A DNA stretch of 64,000 bases from Natrinema versiforme JCM 10478 (GCF_000337195.1 NZ_AOID01000031.1:52274-116273), one strand, 5' to 3'. Numbered from the stretch's first letter, positions 35,865 through 45,528 are shown. Notes: a model not told the origin generated them from the letters alone. Numbers and translations are program-made.

Positions 35865-37328
35865 ATGTCACTCTCACAGCGTCTCGTCCGCGGAGTCAAG
35901 GCCACGTTCGGTGCCGAACTGCTTCGACTCGGCGCGCAAGGGGCGATCACCCTGTTGCTCACGCGGGTTTTCCTCTCGCCCGACGAGTACGGGCTGATAT
36001 TCCTCGCCATCGCCGTCTTTTCGATCGGGACCCTGTTCGGAACCCTCGGAATCCCGAAGTCGATGGCGAAGTTTGTCACCGAGTATCGAAACACCGACGA
36101 GTCCCAGATCCGTCACATCGTCCGCTCGTCGATCGCGTTCAACGTCTTCACCGTGGCGGTCGTCTGCGTCCTGTTCTTCCTCTTCCGGGACGTGATCGCC
36201 GCCGCCTACGGCGAGCCGGGGCTGGAACCGCTACTGGCGCTCGGTGTCATCTACATCGTCGTCAAGGTCGCACACGGCTACCTGCTGATCGCGTTCCAGG
36301 GCTTCGGCAAAGTCACCCTGACTGCGGCGACCAGTACGGTCTCGAGCGTCGGGCGACTCGGCTTCATCGTCCTCTTTGTGGTCGCCGGCTTCGGCGCGTA
36401 CGGCGCGCTGGCCGGCTTCGTCGCCGGCTATCTGGGCTCCGTGCTCGTCGGGAGCTACTTCCTTTATCAGATCCTTGCGTCGTATCCGGCAACCGACGCC
36501 GGTGAGCCCGGCCTCTCGAAACGCATCATCAGGTACAGCCTGCCGCTGACGGCCTCCCAAGGCGCGAACACGCTGTACAAGCGCGTTGACACGCTGATGG
36601 TCGGCTTCTTCCTGACCCCGGTGGCCGTCGGCTTCTACGAACTCGCCAAGCAGGTCTCGACGTTCGTGATCGCGCCCGCGGACTCGCTCGGCTTTACCGT
36701 CGCGCCGACGTTCGGCGAGCACAAGTCGTCCGAACAACTCGAGCGGGCCGCCCGCGTCTACGAGCAGTCCCTCGAGTACGTCCTCCTGTTGTACCTGCCG
36801 GCGGTCGCCGGGATCGTCCTCCTCGCGGATCCCGGCATCCGGTTCGTCTTCGGCGAGGCCTACGCCGGCGCTGCGCCGGTCTTGCAGGTGTTTAGCGTCT
36901 ACGTCCTGTTTCAGGCGATCGATAAGATCACCAACGACAGCCTCGATTACCTGGGGCGGGCGACCGAACGCGCGGTCGGGAAAGGGATCACCGGCGGGAT
37001 GAACTTCGGGCTGAACCTCCTCTTGATCCCCGCGATCGGCGTCGTCGGCGCGGCGACCTCGACGGCGCTCTGTTACGGCCTCATGGTGGTGTACAACGTC
37101 TATCTCATCGACCGCGAACTCGACCTTCACTGGCGGCGACTCGGGAAGTCGATCGGGGCCGCCGGCGGCGTGACCCTCGCGATGACCGCCGCCGTCGTCG
37201 CCTTACAGCCGTTCGTCACCGGAATCGCGACCCTGCTCGCGGTCATCGCCGCCGGCGTCGCGGTCTGGGCGGTGCTGTCCGTCGCGAGCGGGCTCGTCGA
37301 CGTTTACGAGATCAAAGCTCACATCTAA
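35865..37328 (+). CDS. Wzx/AglR-like oligosaccharide flippase (MOP superfamily)
   Basis: A 487-residue polytopic membrane protein with about 12-14 helices that likely flips lipid-linked oligosaccharide to the outer face of the membrane. The N-terminus SLSQRLVRGVKATFGAELLRLGAQGAITLLLTRVFLSPDEYGLIFLAIAVF and the central YSLPLTASQGANTLYKRVDTLMVGFFLTPVAVGFYELAKQVS are characteristic of polysaccharide-type MOP exporters. Haloarchaeal relatives take part in N-glycosylation or exopolysaccharide export; which applies here cannot be told from the sequence. Confidence 0.9.
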   Translation: MSLSQRLVRGVKATFGAELLRLGAQGAITLLLTRVFLSPDEYGLIFLAIAVFSIGTLFGTLGIPKSMAKFVTEYRNTDESQIRHIVRSSIAFNVFTVAVVCVLFFLFRDVIAAAYGEPGLEPLLALGVIYIVVKVAHGYLLIAFQGFGKVTLTAATSTVSSVGRLGFIVLFVVAGFGAYGALAGFVAGYLGSVLVGSYFLYQILASYPATDAGEPGLSKRIIRYSLPLTASQGANTLYKRVDTLMVGFFLTPVAVGFYELAKQVSTFVIAPADSLGFTVAPTFGEHKSSEQLERAARVYEQSLEYVLLLYLPAVAGIVLLADPGIRFVFGEAYAGAAPVLQVFSVYVLFQAIDKITNDSLDYLGRATERAVGKGITGGMNFGLNLLLIPAIGVVGAATSTALCYGLMVVYNVYLIDRELDLHWRRLGKSIGAAGGVTLAMTAAVVALQPFVTGIATLLAVIAAGVAVWAVLSVASGLVDVYEIKAHI

Positions 37329-37817
37329 CCCGACACCCGCCTATCGGCGATAACGCGCCGCGTTCATCGCGTCGACGGTCGTTTTCTTCGAGTCGGCTGA
37401 TTCGGTCACCCACGTGAGTCGCTGCTCGCGGGAGTTCCGTCGGACTCCCACGATCGCTGCGCTCCGCTGTTCCACTGTCCCCTTCCACCTACAGCGGGTT
37501 CTGGCTCGCAGATATATTATTTCTCGAATGTTTCGTAAATGGACTCGATAGCCGCCGATTGCCGCAATCGGCGTTCAGTCGGCGTTCAATTTTGTCCGTG
37601 TTTTGTAACTTATCGCCGGTGTAGACGGTCCGCGTATCCGGATGAAACGCCGGTAATAGACTCTTACCTCGGAGCCGTCTGCTGATTCCAATATAAAACA
37701 ACCGTACTATAATACAATATATTAAATAAGAAATAGACACGAATCCGTGATAGTCTGTTTATTTTATGAAGAATTAAGGAGAAAGTTTATGGTGGCATAC
37801 TTTCGTTACCCGAACGC
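37329..37817. other. AT-rich intergenic region, 489 bases
   Basis: It contains a 9-bp stem-loop (CGCCGATTG-CCG-CAATCGGCG, 37553-37573) and, from about 37680, a strikingly AT-rich stretch leading to the beta-helix gene, with TATA-like boxes at about 37758-37768 and 37785-37791. No gene was recognised. The composition differs sharply from the rest of the window. Confidence 0.6.
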
Positions 37818-39881
37818 ATGGCACGCGACAATTCGGTATTGGATGACGACGAATCATCGGATAGCGGCCTCGAGAGCGGCGATGGGAGCGGTAATAACAG
37901 ATTACTCGACCGACGCTCGTACCTGAAGCTGACGGGTGCGGCGTCCGTGGTCGGCGGCGGACTGGCGACCGGCAGCGCGGCCGCCGCTGAGGACTACGAG
38001 GTCATCGAAGCCTCCAACGAGTGGTACCGCCTCGACGACGGCGAGGTCTTCGAGAACAAGATCATCGACTTCTCGAACGGCAACTGGTTCGGCCTCTACG
38101 CTCGAGACTCGACGAACTGGACCATTCGGAACGTCGGCTTCGTCGGGACCCACCGCCACGACAGGCACGCGATTGCGGTCGCCGACGTCGGCGGCAACAC
38201 GTCGACCATCGAAAACGTCTACATGGGAGACGGCTGTATCCGGCCGAGCAGCTACAGTTCCCACGGGCAGTGTGGGATCTGGGTCGCCCCGGAACACAGC
38301 GGCCACATCGACATTCGGAACTGCAACGTCCAGGACTGGCCCAACAACGGGATCTACGCGTCCGCCCCCGGCTACAACGGCAACGGTGGCACCGTCCACA
38401 TCGACAGTTGCTACGCGGCGAACAACTACGTCTCGAGCTTCCGACTGAGCTCCGACGGCTCGAAGTGTACGAATTCCGTGGCGTACAACGACGGCAACGG
38501 CCGGTACAACGGCCGCTGTTTCTGGGGCTGGAACCCCGGACGGATGGAGGTCTCGAACTGCGACTTCAGTTCCGGGTCCTACAACAACGCGATTCACCTC
38601 GGCCGGAACGGCGAGACGACCCGAATCAGCATCGACAACACGCAGTTCGACGGGATCAGCCAGCGCGGGAACGTCCAACTCTCCCGCGGGAGCGGGCTCG
38701 GGTCCAACCCCGATCTCTCGATGCCCGAGGGCGTCCCGACCTCCGCCGAAGAGGCTGCGAGCGGCGGCTCCTCCGAGCCCTCGCCCGGCCCCGAACCGGG
38801 GCAAGACACATCCGAATCGTCGCTGGCGAACACGATCGTCTTCGACGGGAACGGCACGGCCGACGCCACGAGCTACGAGTTCGTCGTCAGCGACGCGGTC
38901 GAGGCGAGCACCGACGAAAACGCGACCATCGACCAAGCGGCGTCGGTCGACGGCAACCGCGCCAGCGGCACCGTCGCCGACTACCTCGACGCGTTCCGGT
39001 TCGACGGCCAGATCGAGCGCCTGTCGGTCGACGGTGACGCGACCGTCCGCGTCAACGGCGTCGAGATCGATCCCGCCGATATCGACGATGTCCTGCAGAA
39101 CATCATCCTGATCAACGGGAGCGACGAGGACTCGACTCGCTACGAGTTCTCCGTCAGCGGCGAGGTCGAGCGAAGCAGCTACGACGGTGCCTCGATCGAC
39201 GACGAGGACGCCATCGAGGACGGCACCGTCTACGGCGGCGTCGCCGACTGGAAGGACGCCTTCAAATTCAGCGGCGAGATCGAACAGTTGACCGTCGACG
39301 GCCCCGGTACGGCCTCCGTCAACGGCGAGCGAGTCGATCCCACGGACTTCGGTGCGGACCTCCCTCACGTCCTCGAGGTACAGGGGCCGGGCGTTCCGGT
39401 CGGCTTCGAGATCACGGTCGACGGCGAGATCGAGTTCGCGGGCGACGACGACCCCGAGGACGAGGCGACGACCATCTCGGGCTCGACGGTCCAGAGCACC
39501 GTCACCAGCGACAGTCTCCGCTTCCGTTTCTCCGGGGCGTTGACCGATGTCACGATGACCGGCGGCAAGGCGACGGTCACGGTCGACGGCGAGGAGATCG
39601 ACCTCGAGGAGTACGGCGACCCCGAACTCCTCCCGCACGCGATCGTCTTCGACGGCACCGGTGCCGGACCGAGTACGTACTCGTTCCGCGTGACGGGCAA
39701 GGTCATCAAGGCTCAGTACCGAGACGCATCGATCAACGACGCCGACGTCATCGAGGACACGACGGTCCGCGGCGGCGTCGACGGCTGGCTCGACGCCTAC
39801 TGGTTCGACGGCGACATCGAGGACTTCAAGATCCTCGGCGACGCCACGGTCGACGTCCAGTACAACGCACGCGAGCAGTAA
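37818..39881 (+). CDS. Tat-secreted beta-helix protein with four C-terminal repeats
   Basis: A 687-residue exported protein. An acidic 28-residue leader precedes a Tat signal (LDRRSYLKLTGAASVVGG, Arg32-Arg33). Residues about 60-300 form a right-handed parallel beta-helix of the pectate-lyase-like type, with IENVYMGDG, HIDIRNCNVQDWPNNGIYAS and MEVSNCDFSSGSYNNAIHLG rungs. A Pro/Ser/Glu linker (about 308-335) joins it to four repeats of roughly 85 residues, each ending in a variant of VDGDATVRVNGVEID. No catalytic residues could be assigned. It may bind or cut a polysaccharide, or be a surface adhesin. A shorter homologue is encoded convergently at 40592-41545. Confidence 0.82.
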   Translation: MARDNSVLDDDESSDSGLESGDGSGNNRLLDRRSYLKLTGAASVVGGGLATGSAAAAEDYEVIEASNEWYRLDDGEVFENKIIDFSNGNWFGLYARDSTNWTIRNVGFVGTHRHDRHAIAVADVGGNTSTIENVYMGDGCIRPSSYSSHGQCGIWVAPEHSGHIDIRNCNVQDWPNNGIYASAPGYNGNGGTVHIDSCYAANNYVSSFRLSSDGSKCTNSVAYNDGNGRYNGRCFWGWNPGRMEVSNCDFSSGSYNNAIHLGRNGETTRISIDNTQFDGISQRGNVQLSRGSGLGSNPDLSMPEGVPTSAEEAASGGSSEPSPGPEPGQDTSESSLANTIVFDGNGTADATSYEFVVSDAVEASTDENATIDQAASVDGNRASGTVADYLDAFRFDGQIERLSVDGDATVRVNGVEIDPADIDDVLQNIILINGSDEDSTRYEFSVSGEVERSSYDGASIDDEDAIEDGTVYGGVADWKDAFKFSGEIEQLTVDGPGTASVNGERVDPTDFGADLPHVLEVQGPGVPVGFEITVDGEIEFAGDDDPEDEATTISGSTVQSTVTSDSLRFRFSGALTDVTMTGGKATVTVDGEEIDLEEYGDPELLPHAIVFDGTGAGPSTYSFRVTGKVIKAQYRDASINDADVIEDTTVRGGVDGWLDAYWFDGDIEDFKILGDATVDVQYNAREQ

Positions 39882-40591
39882 TTCCGTCGCGGTTTCGACG
39901 ACGGTTCGGATCGGTTCGGTCTATTTCGGCGCTTCCTCTCGATTCTCGACCCGTGAGAACCTGATACGTCCCGATTTCCGACTCGAATAAACGGTTTCCT
40001 CCTGTTCACCGACCGGACGAGGGTGGGGTTCTCTCCGACTGCCAAGACTCATTTCCACCCTCGCTTCCGCTCCGATTTTCCAAACCGGCCCGTTTCTCGA
40101 CGTGGCTCGAGTAGTGGGATTCCACACGCTGACGGGTCGAGTCGTTGCCGGCAGTTCGCCAAGCAGTCAGTCCGGTTTTGGGCTCTTACGGACCCCGGAC
40201 GAGCATGGCGATTCGCCGTACGGCCGACTCGAGCGGACCGACGGCCTCGAGTATCGAACTCGAGGACTGCAACTGAGCACTACTCCCCACTCCGCGCTGC
40301 ATACAGTCGGGTCGATACCACGGTCTCGACGAACGCTGGGCTACAATTCTCGCTCTCCTTGATGGGTGTCGACACACCGATCGAACGAAGCAAAGCAGTA
40401 CAAAGTACGAAAAACGAGTCCGCGATCGCGCGGTGAAGCCGCGTGCACATCATCACGCGGCGGAGGGTGCGTCAGCGGGGGACTGCAACGGCGTGGAGGG
40501 AGGGACGTCAGCGGAGGGGTGGTGGCGTCAGCGGGGGAGGCGTCAGCGGATCGGTGGAGGGGACGTCAGCGGGATCGCGGCGACGGTCGCG
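39882..40591. other. Intergenic region between convergent beta-helix genes, 710 bases
   Basis: Its right part (40439-40575) holds a 7-bp stem-loop (CCGCGTG/CACGCGG, 40439-40460) and five copies of CGTCAGCGG, all 3' of the minus-strand beta-helix gene. The left 500 bases contain open frames without recognisable proteins, and could be decayed sequence. Confidence 0.5.
40470..40572. repeat. Five direct copies of CGTCAGCGG
   Basis: Copies start at 40470, 40506, 40526, 40541 and 40564, separated by purine-rich GGAGGG-type spacers. In the transcript of the minus-strand beta-helix gene they read CCGCTGACG, within a C-rich 3' untranslated region. Confidence 0.75.
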
Positions 40592-41545
40592 TTAGTTCTG
40601 GGAGCCGGCGGCCGCTTCTTCGGGGCTAGTCGGCACGCCCTCGGGGATGACCGCCTCGGGGTCGGTGCCGACGCTGTCGCCGAGTTGGACGCTCGAGCCG
40701 GCCTCTTCGGAAATCCCGGCCTGTTCGTCGTACTCGGTTTCCGCGACGGTGACCTCCGTCGGGTTGCCGTTCGCACCGGCGACGATGGCGTTGTTCTGGC
40801 CGTTCATCTGGATCTGACAGCCCTCGACCTCGACCGTGCCGGGGGCCCACGCCCAGATACCGCGGCCCACGTAGCCCTCGCTGGCGTCAACGTAGACGCT
40901 CGAGTTGGTGACCTTACTCCCTTCGGTGCCGAGACGGAAGTGCGAGACGTAACAGTTCGCGGCGAAGCTGCTGTCGATGTGGATCGTGCCGCCGCCCTTG
41001 TTGCCGGGGGCGGAGCCGTAGATCGCGTTGTCCGAGAAGTTCTGGATGTTGACGTTCTCGAAGTCGATGTGGCCGTTGTGATCCGGGGCGACCCAGAAGG
41101 CGGTCTGCCCGTGGCCGTTCGGATTGGTGTTGCCCGTGCTCGCGCCGTCGCCGAGGTAGACGTTTTCGACGGTGGACGTGCCGTTGCCCGTATCGGAGAT
41201 GCCGAACGTGGCGGTCCCGGAGCCGGAGGTGTTCTCGCCTTTGAAACCGACGTTCCGAATCGTCCAGTCGCTGCTGTGGGCGGTGACGATGATGTCCTGG
41301 CCGGTCGTCATGTCGATGAGTTTGTTCTCCCAGGTCTCACCGGCGTCGATGGTGATCGTCTGGCCCTCGGCTTCGATGACCTCGTAGTCGTCCTGGGCAG
41401 CGGCGGCGGTGCCGGCACCGCCGATCGCAGTTGCCGCGGTCGCCACCGCGGCGAGCGAGCGAACGTAGTTCCGGCGGGTTAATCCGCTGTTACGGCCTGC
41501 AGTCGGGGTCGCTTCCGTGTCGGACGTACGGGGATTCTGCGCCAT
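40592..41545 (-). CDS. Tat-secreted beta-helix protein
   Basis: A 317-residue exported protein homologous to the beta-helix half of the 37818 protein. Shared features are DYEVIEAEGQTITIDAGETWENKLID, SDWTIRNVGFKG, STVENVYLGDG, TAFWVAPDHNGHIDFENVNIQNFSDNAIYGSAPG and the ending IPEGVPTSPEEAA. Tat arginines are Arg24-Arg25 (GLTRRNYVRSLAAVATAATAIGG). ATG at 41545 was chosen because it gives a normal signal leader and lies about 27 bases after GGGTATAAG. It lacks the four C-terminal repeats of its homologue. Function uncertain: polysaccharide binding or cleavage. Confidence 0.82.
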   Translation of the reverse strand: MAQNPRTSDTEATPTAGRNSGLTRRNYVRSLAAVATAATAIGGAGTAAAAQDDYEVIEAEGQTITIDAGETWENKLIDMTTGQDIIVTAHSSDWTIRNVGFKGENTSGSGTATFGISDTGNGTSTVENVYLGDGASTGNTNPNGHGQTAFWVAPDHNGHIDFENVNIQNFSDNAIYGSAPGNKGGGTIHIDSSFAANCYVSHFRLGTEGSKVTNSSVYVDASEGYVGRGIWAWAPGTVEVEGCQIQMNGQNNAIVAGANGNPTEVTVAETEYDEQAGISEEAGSSVQLGDSVGTDPEAVIPEGVPTSPEEAAAGSQN

Positions 41546-42048
41546 ACAATTCCGTAACACCAACTTATACCCATAAACTTTTCCTTGGACATATTGCTTA
41601 AATTTACAGAATGTGTTTCTAACACTGTAGGATCGGACACAATCTACCGGCAATCACTCACGAAGATACGAACGAATTGATGACAAACGTCTGCCCCGTA
41701 ATCACGTAATTTCCGAGGAAATACGAGAATATCGCCCGGAGAACCGTGTTCGACGCGGCATTCGCCAGTGTCGGTGTAATCGGCCGTCCGGCAGCGACGC
41801 GGCCGTTTCGACCGGACAGTATCGTGTTTCTCGAGTCGTAATCGTCTTTTACCGGCCGGTTTACTCTGTTTTGATCGATCCGCGGTCGATTGGCACGCCT
41901 CGAGGAGAGTGTCGCCTGTGGACTGGTTGGATTCAGATATCGACTCGAGGGAGAAAGACGACGAGTGGGACGACCGAGCGCTCGTCTCGACGAACGGAGA
42001 CGAATCAGCGCTGACAGCGAATCGCGGGCCTCGAGCGGGCGGGAAACG
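41546..42048. other. Intergenic region, 503 bases
   Basis: AT-rich near the beta-helix start, with GGGTATAAG on the minus strand at about 41568-41576. The rest, up to the end of the 42049 gene, shows no recognisable feature. Confidence 0.5.
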
Positions 42049-43842
42049 CTACGGCTCGCTGCTGACCGCGTACATCTCGAACTCGTCGTTCGAGATCACC
42101 TTGTTCGCGCCCGGCTCAGTATTGAGGCCCTCGAGGGCGGCGTTGCGGTAGTTGAGTTCCTCGTAGACGGCGATCTCTTTCGTCTTGTCCCACTCGGTGA
42201 CGGTGAAGTAGTACTCGTCGGTCGGATAGGCCCCGCTGTAGTTGCCCTGGGAAAACACGGTGGCGTTGACGGAGCCGGTGGCCGCCGACGCGCCGCCGAT
42301 TCGGTCGCCGCCGCCGGAGATACCGTTGATCCCGTGATCGTACCGGTAGGGGTCGTACCCCATGCCGGCGTAGGGAACGTCCTCAGCCCCGTGGTCTAAC
42401 CCGCTTTCGTAGCCGCTCATCATTTCGGGGGTCACGTGCTGGCCCGGATTGTAGATCAGCGGCGAGGCGAACACCGTCATCAGCCCGAGGACGAGACAGG
42501 CCCCGAGGACCAGTGCCGTGACCGCGTTCGCGCCCGGTCTCGAGATCACGCCCGAGAGCCCCCCCATGAACTGTGCGAGCGCGACCCCGGCGAGGATCGT
42601 CAGGAGCACGTAGATGAAGCCGACCTGTCGGAACGCCATCGTCGGGGTCCCGACGAAGTAGACGGCGAACAGCCCGCCAAGCGGGACGAGCGCCAGCGCG
42701 ATGTAGTTGACGAACGACCTCGTCTCGCCGTCGAGTCTCGTCCGGCCGAGCCAGACGGCCAGCACGAACAGGCCGACGATGAGGCCGATGATCGCCGCGT
42801 CGAGGAAGAGTTTGACGAACAGTTCGGTGAGACTGCCGCCGATATCAGTAAGCGACCCGCCCCGCTGGTCGACCTCGGTCCCGGCACCGATATCCTGCAT
42901 CAGCAGGCCAGAAATGAGCCCGCTCGCGGCGCTTCTGAACCGTTCGTTGCCGAGCGCCCAGAGCCCGAACATCCCCCCGAGGGTGATCGTGTGCGCGTAC
43001 GTCGTCGGGTGCTCGAGCATCGGGTGGTCGTCGAACCGCCACCGGGCGAGGAACTGGACGCCGCTGATCGCGCCGACGAGGATGACGATATTGAACATCT
43101 GCTGGGGATGGACCAACAGGAGCGCGAGCGCGGTCAGATAGACGAGCGCGCTGAACGGCGACAGTCCGAACGGGAGCCCCTCGAGCGTCGACCGCCGCCG
43201 GAGGTAGGCGACGAGCGCGAAGACGACGGGCGGGACGAGAAACAGCGCGTTCGAGTTGGTGTGGACGCCCATGAACGTCGCGATATTGTTGACCGGTAAC
43301 ACCATCCACGAGACGATCGCGGCGAGGCCGACCGCCAGTCCGCCGCCGGCCATGCCGCGGACGGTCAGCGGGACGAAGATGGCGAACGGGACGAACAGGA
43401 CGACCATCCCGATCAGGAGGCCGCGTTCGATCGGCACACCCCCGAGGAAGTGCAGCACGGTCGCGATGGCGTGGAGTCCCGGATAGAACAGTTCGTGCGG
43501 TGCGGTCCCACCGCTGACGATGTCCCGCGTCCAGCCCAGATGCGTGAGCGCGTCGCCCATGCCGGCAAACCGGTAGTTCCGGATCACGGGCAGACTCACG
43601 ATGGCCGTCACCGTCATCGCGCCGAGTGCGATTCCGAGCCCCTGCTGGCGGCCGCGACACGAGAGGGCCGTCCCGACCGCGATGGCTAACGCGAGCGCGA
43701 ATCCGGCCCAGACGACCGTCGGCGACCCCACGTAGACCGAGGACTCATAGGCCGTCGCCGGGTTCGCTCTCGCCACGAGAACGCCCGCCGCGACCGCGAG
43801 AAACCCGGCCGCGATCGTCGCGTTGAGCGTCGCCCGTCTCAT
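42049..43842 (-). CDS. Polytopic membrane protein, possible GT-C-type glycosyltransferase
   Basis: A 597-residue membrane protein with about 12 predicted helices and a soluble C-terminal domain of about 120 residues. After the first helices comes GMGDALTHLGWTRDIVSGG, an acidic loop positioned like the first-loop Asp/Glu site of GT-C glycosyltransferases, then YPGLHAIATVLHFLGGVP. The C-terminal domain contains FTVTEWDKTKEIAVYEELNYR. The GT-C idea rests on topology and neighbours, not a confirmed motif. An ATAACAAAC element lies 73 bases upstream and a 14-codon upstream ORF ends on the start codon (ATGA). Confidence 0.7.
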   Translation of the reverse strand: MRRATLNATIAAGFLAVAAGVLVARANPATAYESSVYVGSPTVVWAGFALALAIAVGTALSCRGRQQGLGIALGAMTVTAIVSLPVIRNYRFAGMGDALTHLGWTRDIVSGGTAPHELFYPGLHAIATVLHFLGGVPIERGLLIGMVVLFVPFAIFVPLTVRGMAGGGLAVGLAAIVSWMVLPVNNIATFMGVHTNSNALFLVPPVVFALVAYLRRRSTLEGLPFGLSPFSALVYLTALALLLVHPQQMFNIVILVGAISGVQFLARWRFDDHPMLEHPTTYAHTITLGGMFGLWALGNERFRSAASGLISGLLMQDIGAGTEVDQRGGSLTDIGGSLTELFVKLFLDAAIIGLIVGLFVLAVWLGRTRLDGETRSFVNYIALALVPLGGLFAVYFVGTPTMAFRQVGFIYVLLTILAGVALAQFMGGLSGVISRPGANAVTALVLGACLVLGLMTVFASPLIYNPGQHVTPEMMSGYESGLDHGAEDVPYAGMGYDPYRYDHGINGISGGGDRIGGASAATGSVNATVFSQGNYSGAYPTDEYYFTVTEWDKTKEIAVYEELNYRNAALEGLNTEPGANKVISNDEFEMYAVSSEP

Positions 43843-43883
43843 GTCCTCTCACCGTGCTCGTCCGGGCCAGTCTCGAGATACAT
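43839..43883 (-). other. Candidate leaderless upstream ORF ahead of the 43842 gene
   Basis: ATG at 43883 lies 32 bases after the ATAACAAAC element centre. The frame MYLETGPDEHGERT ends with TGA overlapping the ATGA of the membrane-protein start. Confidence 0.45.
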
Positions 43884-44220
43884 CTTGCCCGTGAGGTCGG
43901 CGCTGGCGTGGTTTGTTATACGGCTCCTACCGTCGAAATCGCCGGGCGGCAGCGGCCTCCGATCGCAAATCCGAGTACCAATCGGTGTCGATCCCCGCGG
44001 GTTCCGCGACTCGAGCGGCGATTCGTCCCCTAACCGGAAGCGACTGCCCGTAACCGGACCGGGCTGGCGTCACTCTCCGCCACAACCGAGGTATGCCGTT
44101 CCTATCGATTCCGAACAGTCGGCTATGGATTGCATTCTCGATTCCGTACCGATCAACGGTTCTGGTGGTTTTTGTAGCCGGTCGTGATCCGCTCACTCGA
44201 GAGCTACACGCCTTTCACCT
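43843..44220. other. Divergent intergenic region, 378 bases
   Basis: Holds the promoter element and upstream ORF of the membrane-protein gene. Upstream of the PP-loop gene no good TATA box was seen at the leaderless distance. Confidence 0.5.
43911..43919 (-). promoter_or_regulatory. ATAACAAA(C) promoter element
   Basis: Minus-strand ATAACAAAC, one base from the shared ATAACAAAG, 32 bases before the upstream ORF start at 43883. Confidence 0.5.
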
Positions 44221-45528
44221 ATGTCATCGATTATCATTGATCGGATCTCCGCCGATGACGGGACCCTCGAGTGCTCGGTGCGTACCTCGGCCGACCTCGA
44301 GCGGTTCTTCAGCGACGAATCGTTTCGGACCAGCTACGATGTCTCGATCGCAGACGTGCCCGATGGGGTGCTCGCGATCCCGGTCCTCGCACAGGTCTGT
44401 CCAGTCGCGTGGGCCAACGGCGCGGACGTCTACGTCGACGAGGTCGACGCGACGTTCGCTCGAGCGCTCGAAGAGGTCAAGGAGTCGCTGTGTGAGATGC
44501 ACGACTTCCTCGAGGGGGGAACCCTCTACGCGCGGCGGACGATCGAGCCGGAGCCGACGACGGGCGACGAGAGCGGCCTGCTCTTTACCGGCGGCGTCGA
44601 TTCAACGTGTTCGTACGTCCGCCACCGCGAGGAATCGCCAACGCTGGTCAGTATCCGCGGCTGGACGATCACTCCCGATTCCGCGGACGACGAGAAGTGG
44701 GACGCCCTGCGATCGCGCGTCTCGAGCTTCGCCGCCGATCACGACTGCGAGACCGCGTTCGTCGAGTCGAACATGCTCTCCTTTCTCGACCATCCCATGC
44801 TGTTGGCCCACTACAAGCGCCACGTCGACGGCGGCTGGTACAGTTCCGTCGGCCACGGGCTCGGGCTGCTCGGTCTCTGCGCTCCAATGGCCTACGCCCG
44901 CGGCATGGACGACCTCTACGTCGCCGCGACTCACTGGGACGGGATCGACCTCGAGTGGGGGTCCCGACCCGACATCGACGACCACGTCCGGTGGGCCGGC
45001 ACGCAGTGTCACCACGACGCCTACGAACTCACCCGACAGGAGCGGATCGATGTCATCGCCGACTACGTCCGTACCGAAGACCCCGACCTCCAGCTGCAGA
45101 CCTGCAACGAGCAGATGGCGGGCAACTGCGGCGAGTGCGAGAAGTGCTACCGCACCGCCGTCGGACTCCGCCTCGCCGGGCTCGAGCCCGCCGATCACGG
45201 CTACCCGTTCGCCGACTCGGACTACCACCGACTCCGCCGCTCCCTCGAGCGCGGCGACTGGGTGCTCGGCGAGGACGAGCGACACATGTGGGCGGACATC
45301 CGCGAGCGCGCCAGCGAGACCGAGCCCGCGACGCCGGCCGAACGGATGTTCTTCGAGTGGCTCGAGACCGCCGAACTGGACGAACTGATCTCGGCCTCGG
45401 AGCCGCCGCTCTCCCATCGGCTCCTCCGGGCCGGCGCGAGGAACGCGCCGACTACCGTCTACAACACCGTCTACCCGGCCTGGCTCACGGCGAAAACCGG
45501 CCTCCGCCATGTCCGATCAGATCGGTAA
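44221..45528 (+). CDS. QueC-like PP-loop protein in a glycan cluster
   Basis: A 435-residue protein with an adenylation PP-loop, LLFTGGVDSTCSYVR (about 120-134), a variant of SGGxDS. A cysteine cluster CNEQMAGNCGECEKCYRTAVGLRLAG (C-x7-C-x2-C-x2-C) matches the zinc site of QueC, the 7-cyano-7-deazaguanine synthase. The N-terminal 100 residues and C-terminal 100 residues are not part of QueC, so it is probably not a queuosine/archaeosine enzyme. PP-loop enzymes activate a carboxylate or carbonyl with ATP for N or S transfer, so amidation of a sugar acid is a reasonable guess. Neighbours are surface-glycan genes. Confidence 0.75.
   Translation: MSSIIIDRISADDGTLECSVRTSADLERFFSDESFRTSYDVSIADVPDGVLAIPVLAQVCPVAWANGADVYVDEVDATFARALEEVKESLCEMHDFLEGGTLYARRTIEPEPTTGDESGLLFTGGVDSTCSYVRHREESPTLVSIRGWTITPDSADDEKWDALRSRVSSFAADHDCETAFVESNMLSFLDHPMLLAHYKRHVDGGWYSSVGHGLGLLGLCAPMAYARGMDDLYVAATHWDGIDLEWGSRPDIDDHVRWAGTQCHHDAYELTRQERIDVIADYVRTEDPDLQLQTCNEQMAGNCGECEKCYRTAVGLRLAGLEPADHGYPFADSDYHRLRRSLERGDWVLGEDERHMWADIRERASETEPATPAERMFFEWLETAELDELISASEPPLSHRLLRAGARNAPTTVYNTVYPAWLTAKTGLRHVRSDR

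Noticed and set aside
37789-37925. An alternative gene start behind an AAGGAG sequence upstream of the beta-helix gene
   Set aside because: The ATG at 37789 is out of frame with the beta-helix protein and gives a 45-residue unrecognisable peptide; the Shine-Dalgarno-like match is probably chance.
40023-40436. A 137-residue protein between the beta-helix genes
   Set aside because: No domain, biased composition and overlapping alternatives in other frames; possibly decayed sequence, but not supportable as a gene.
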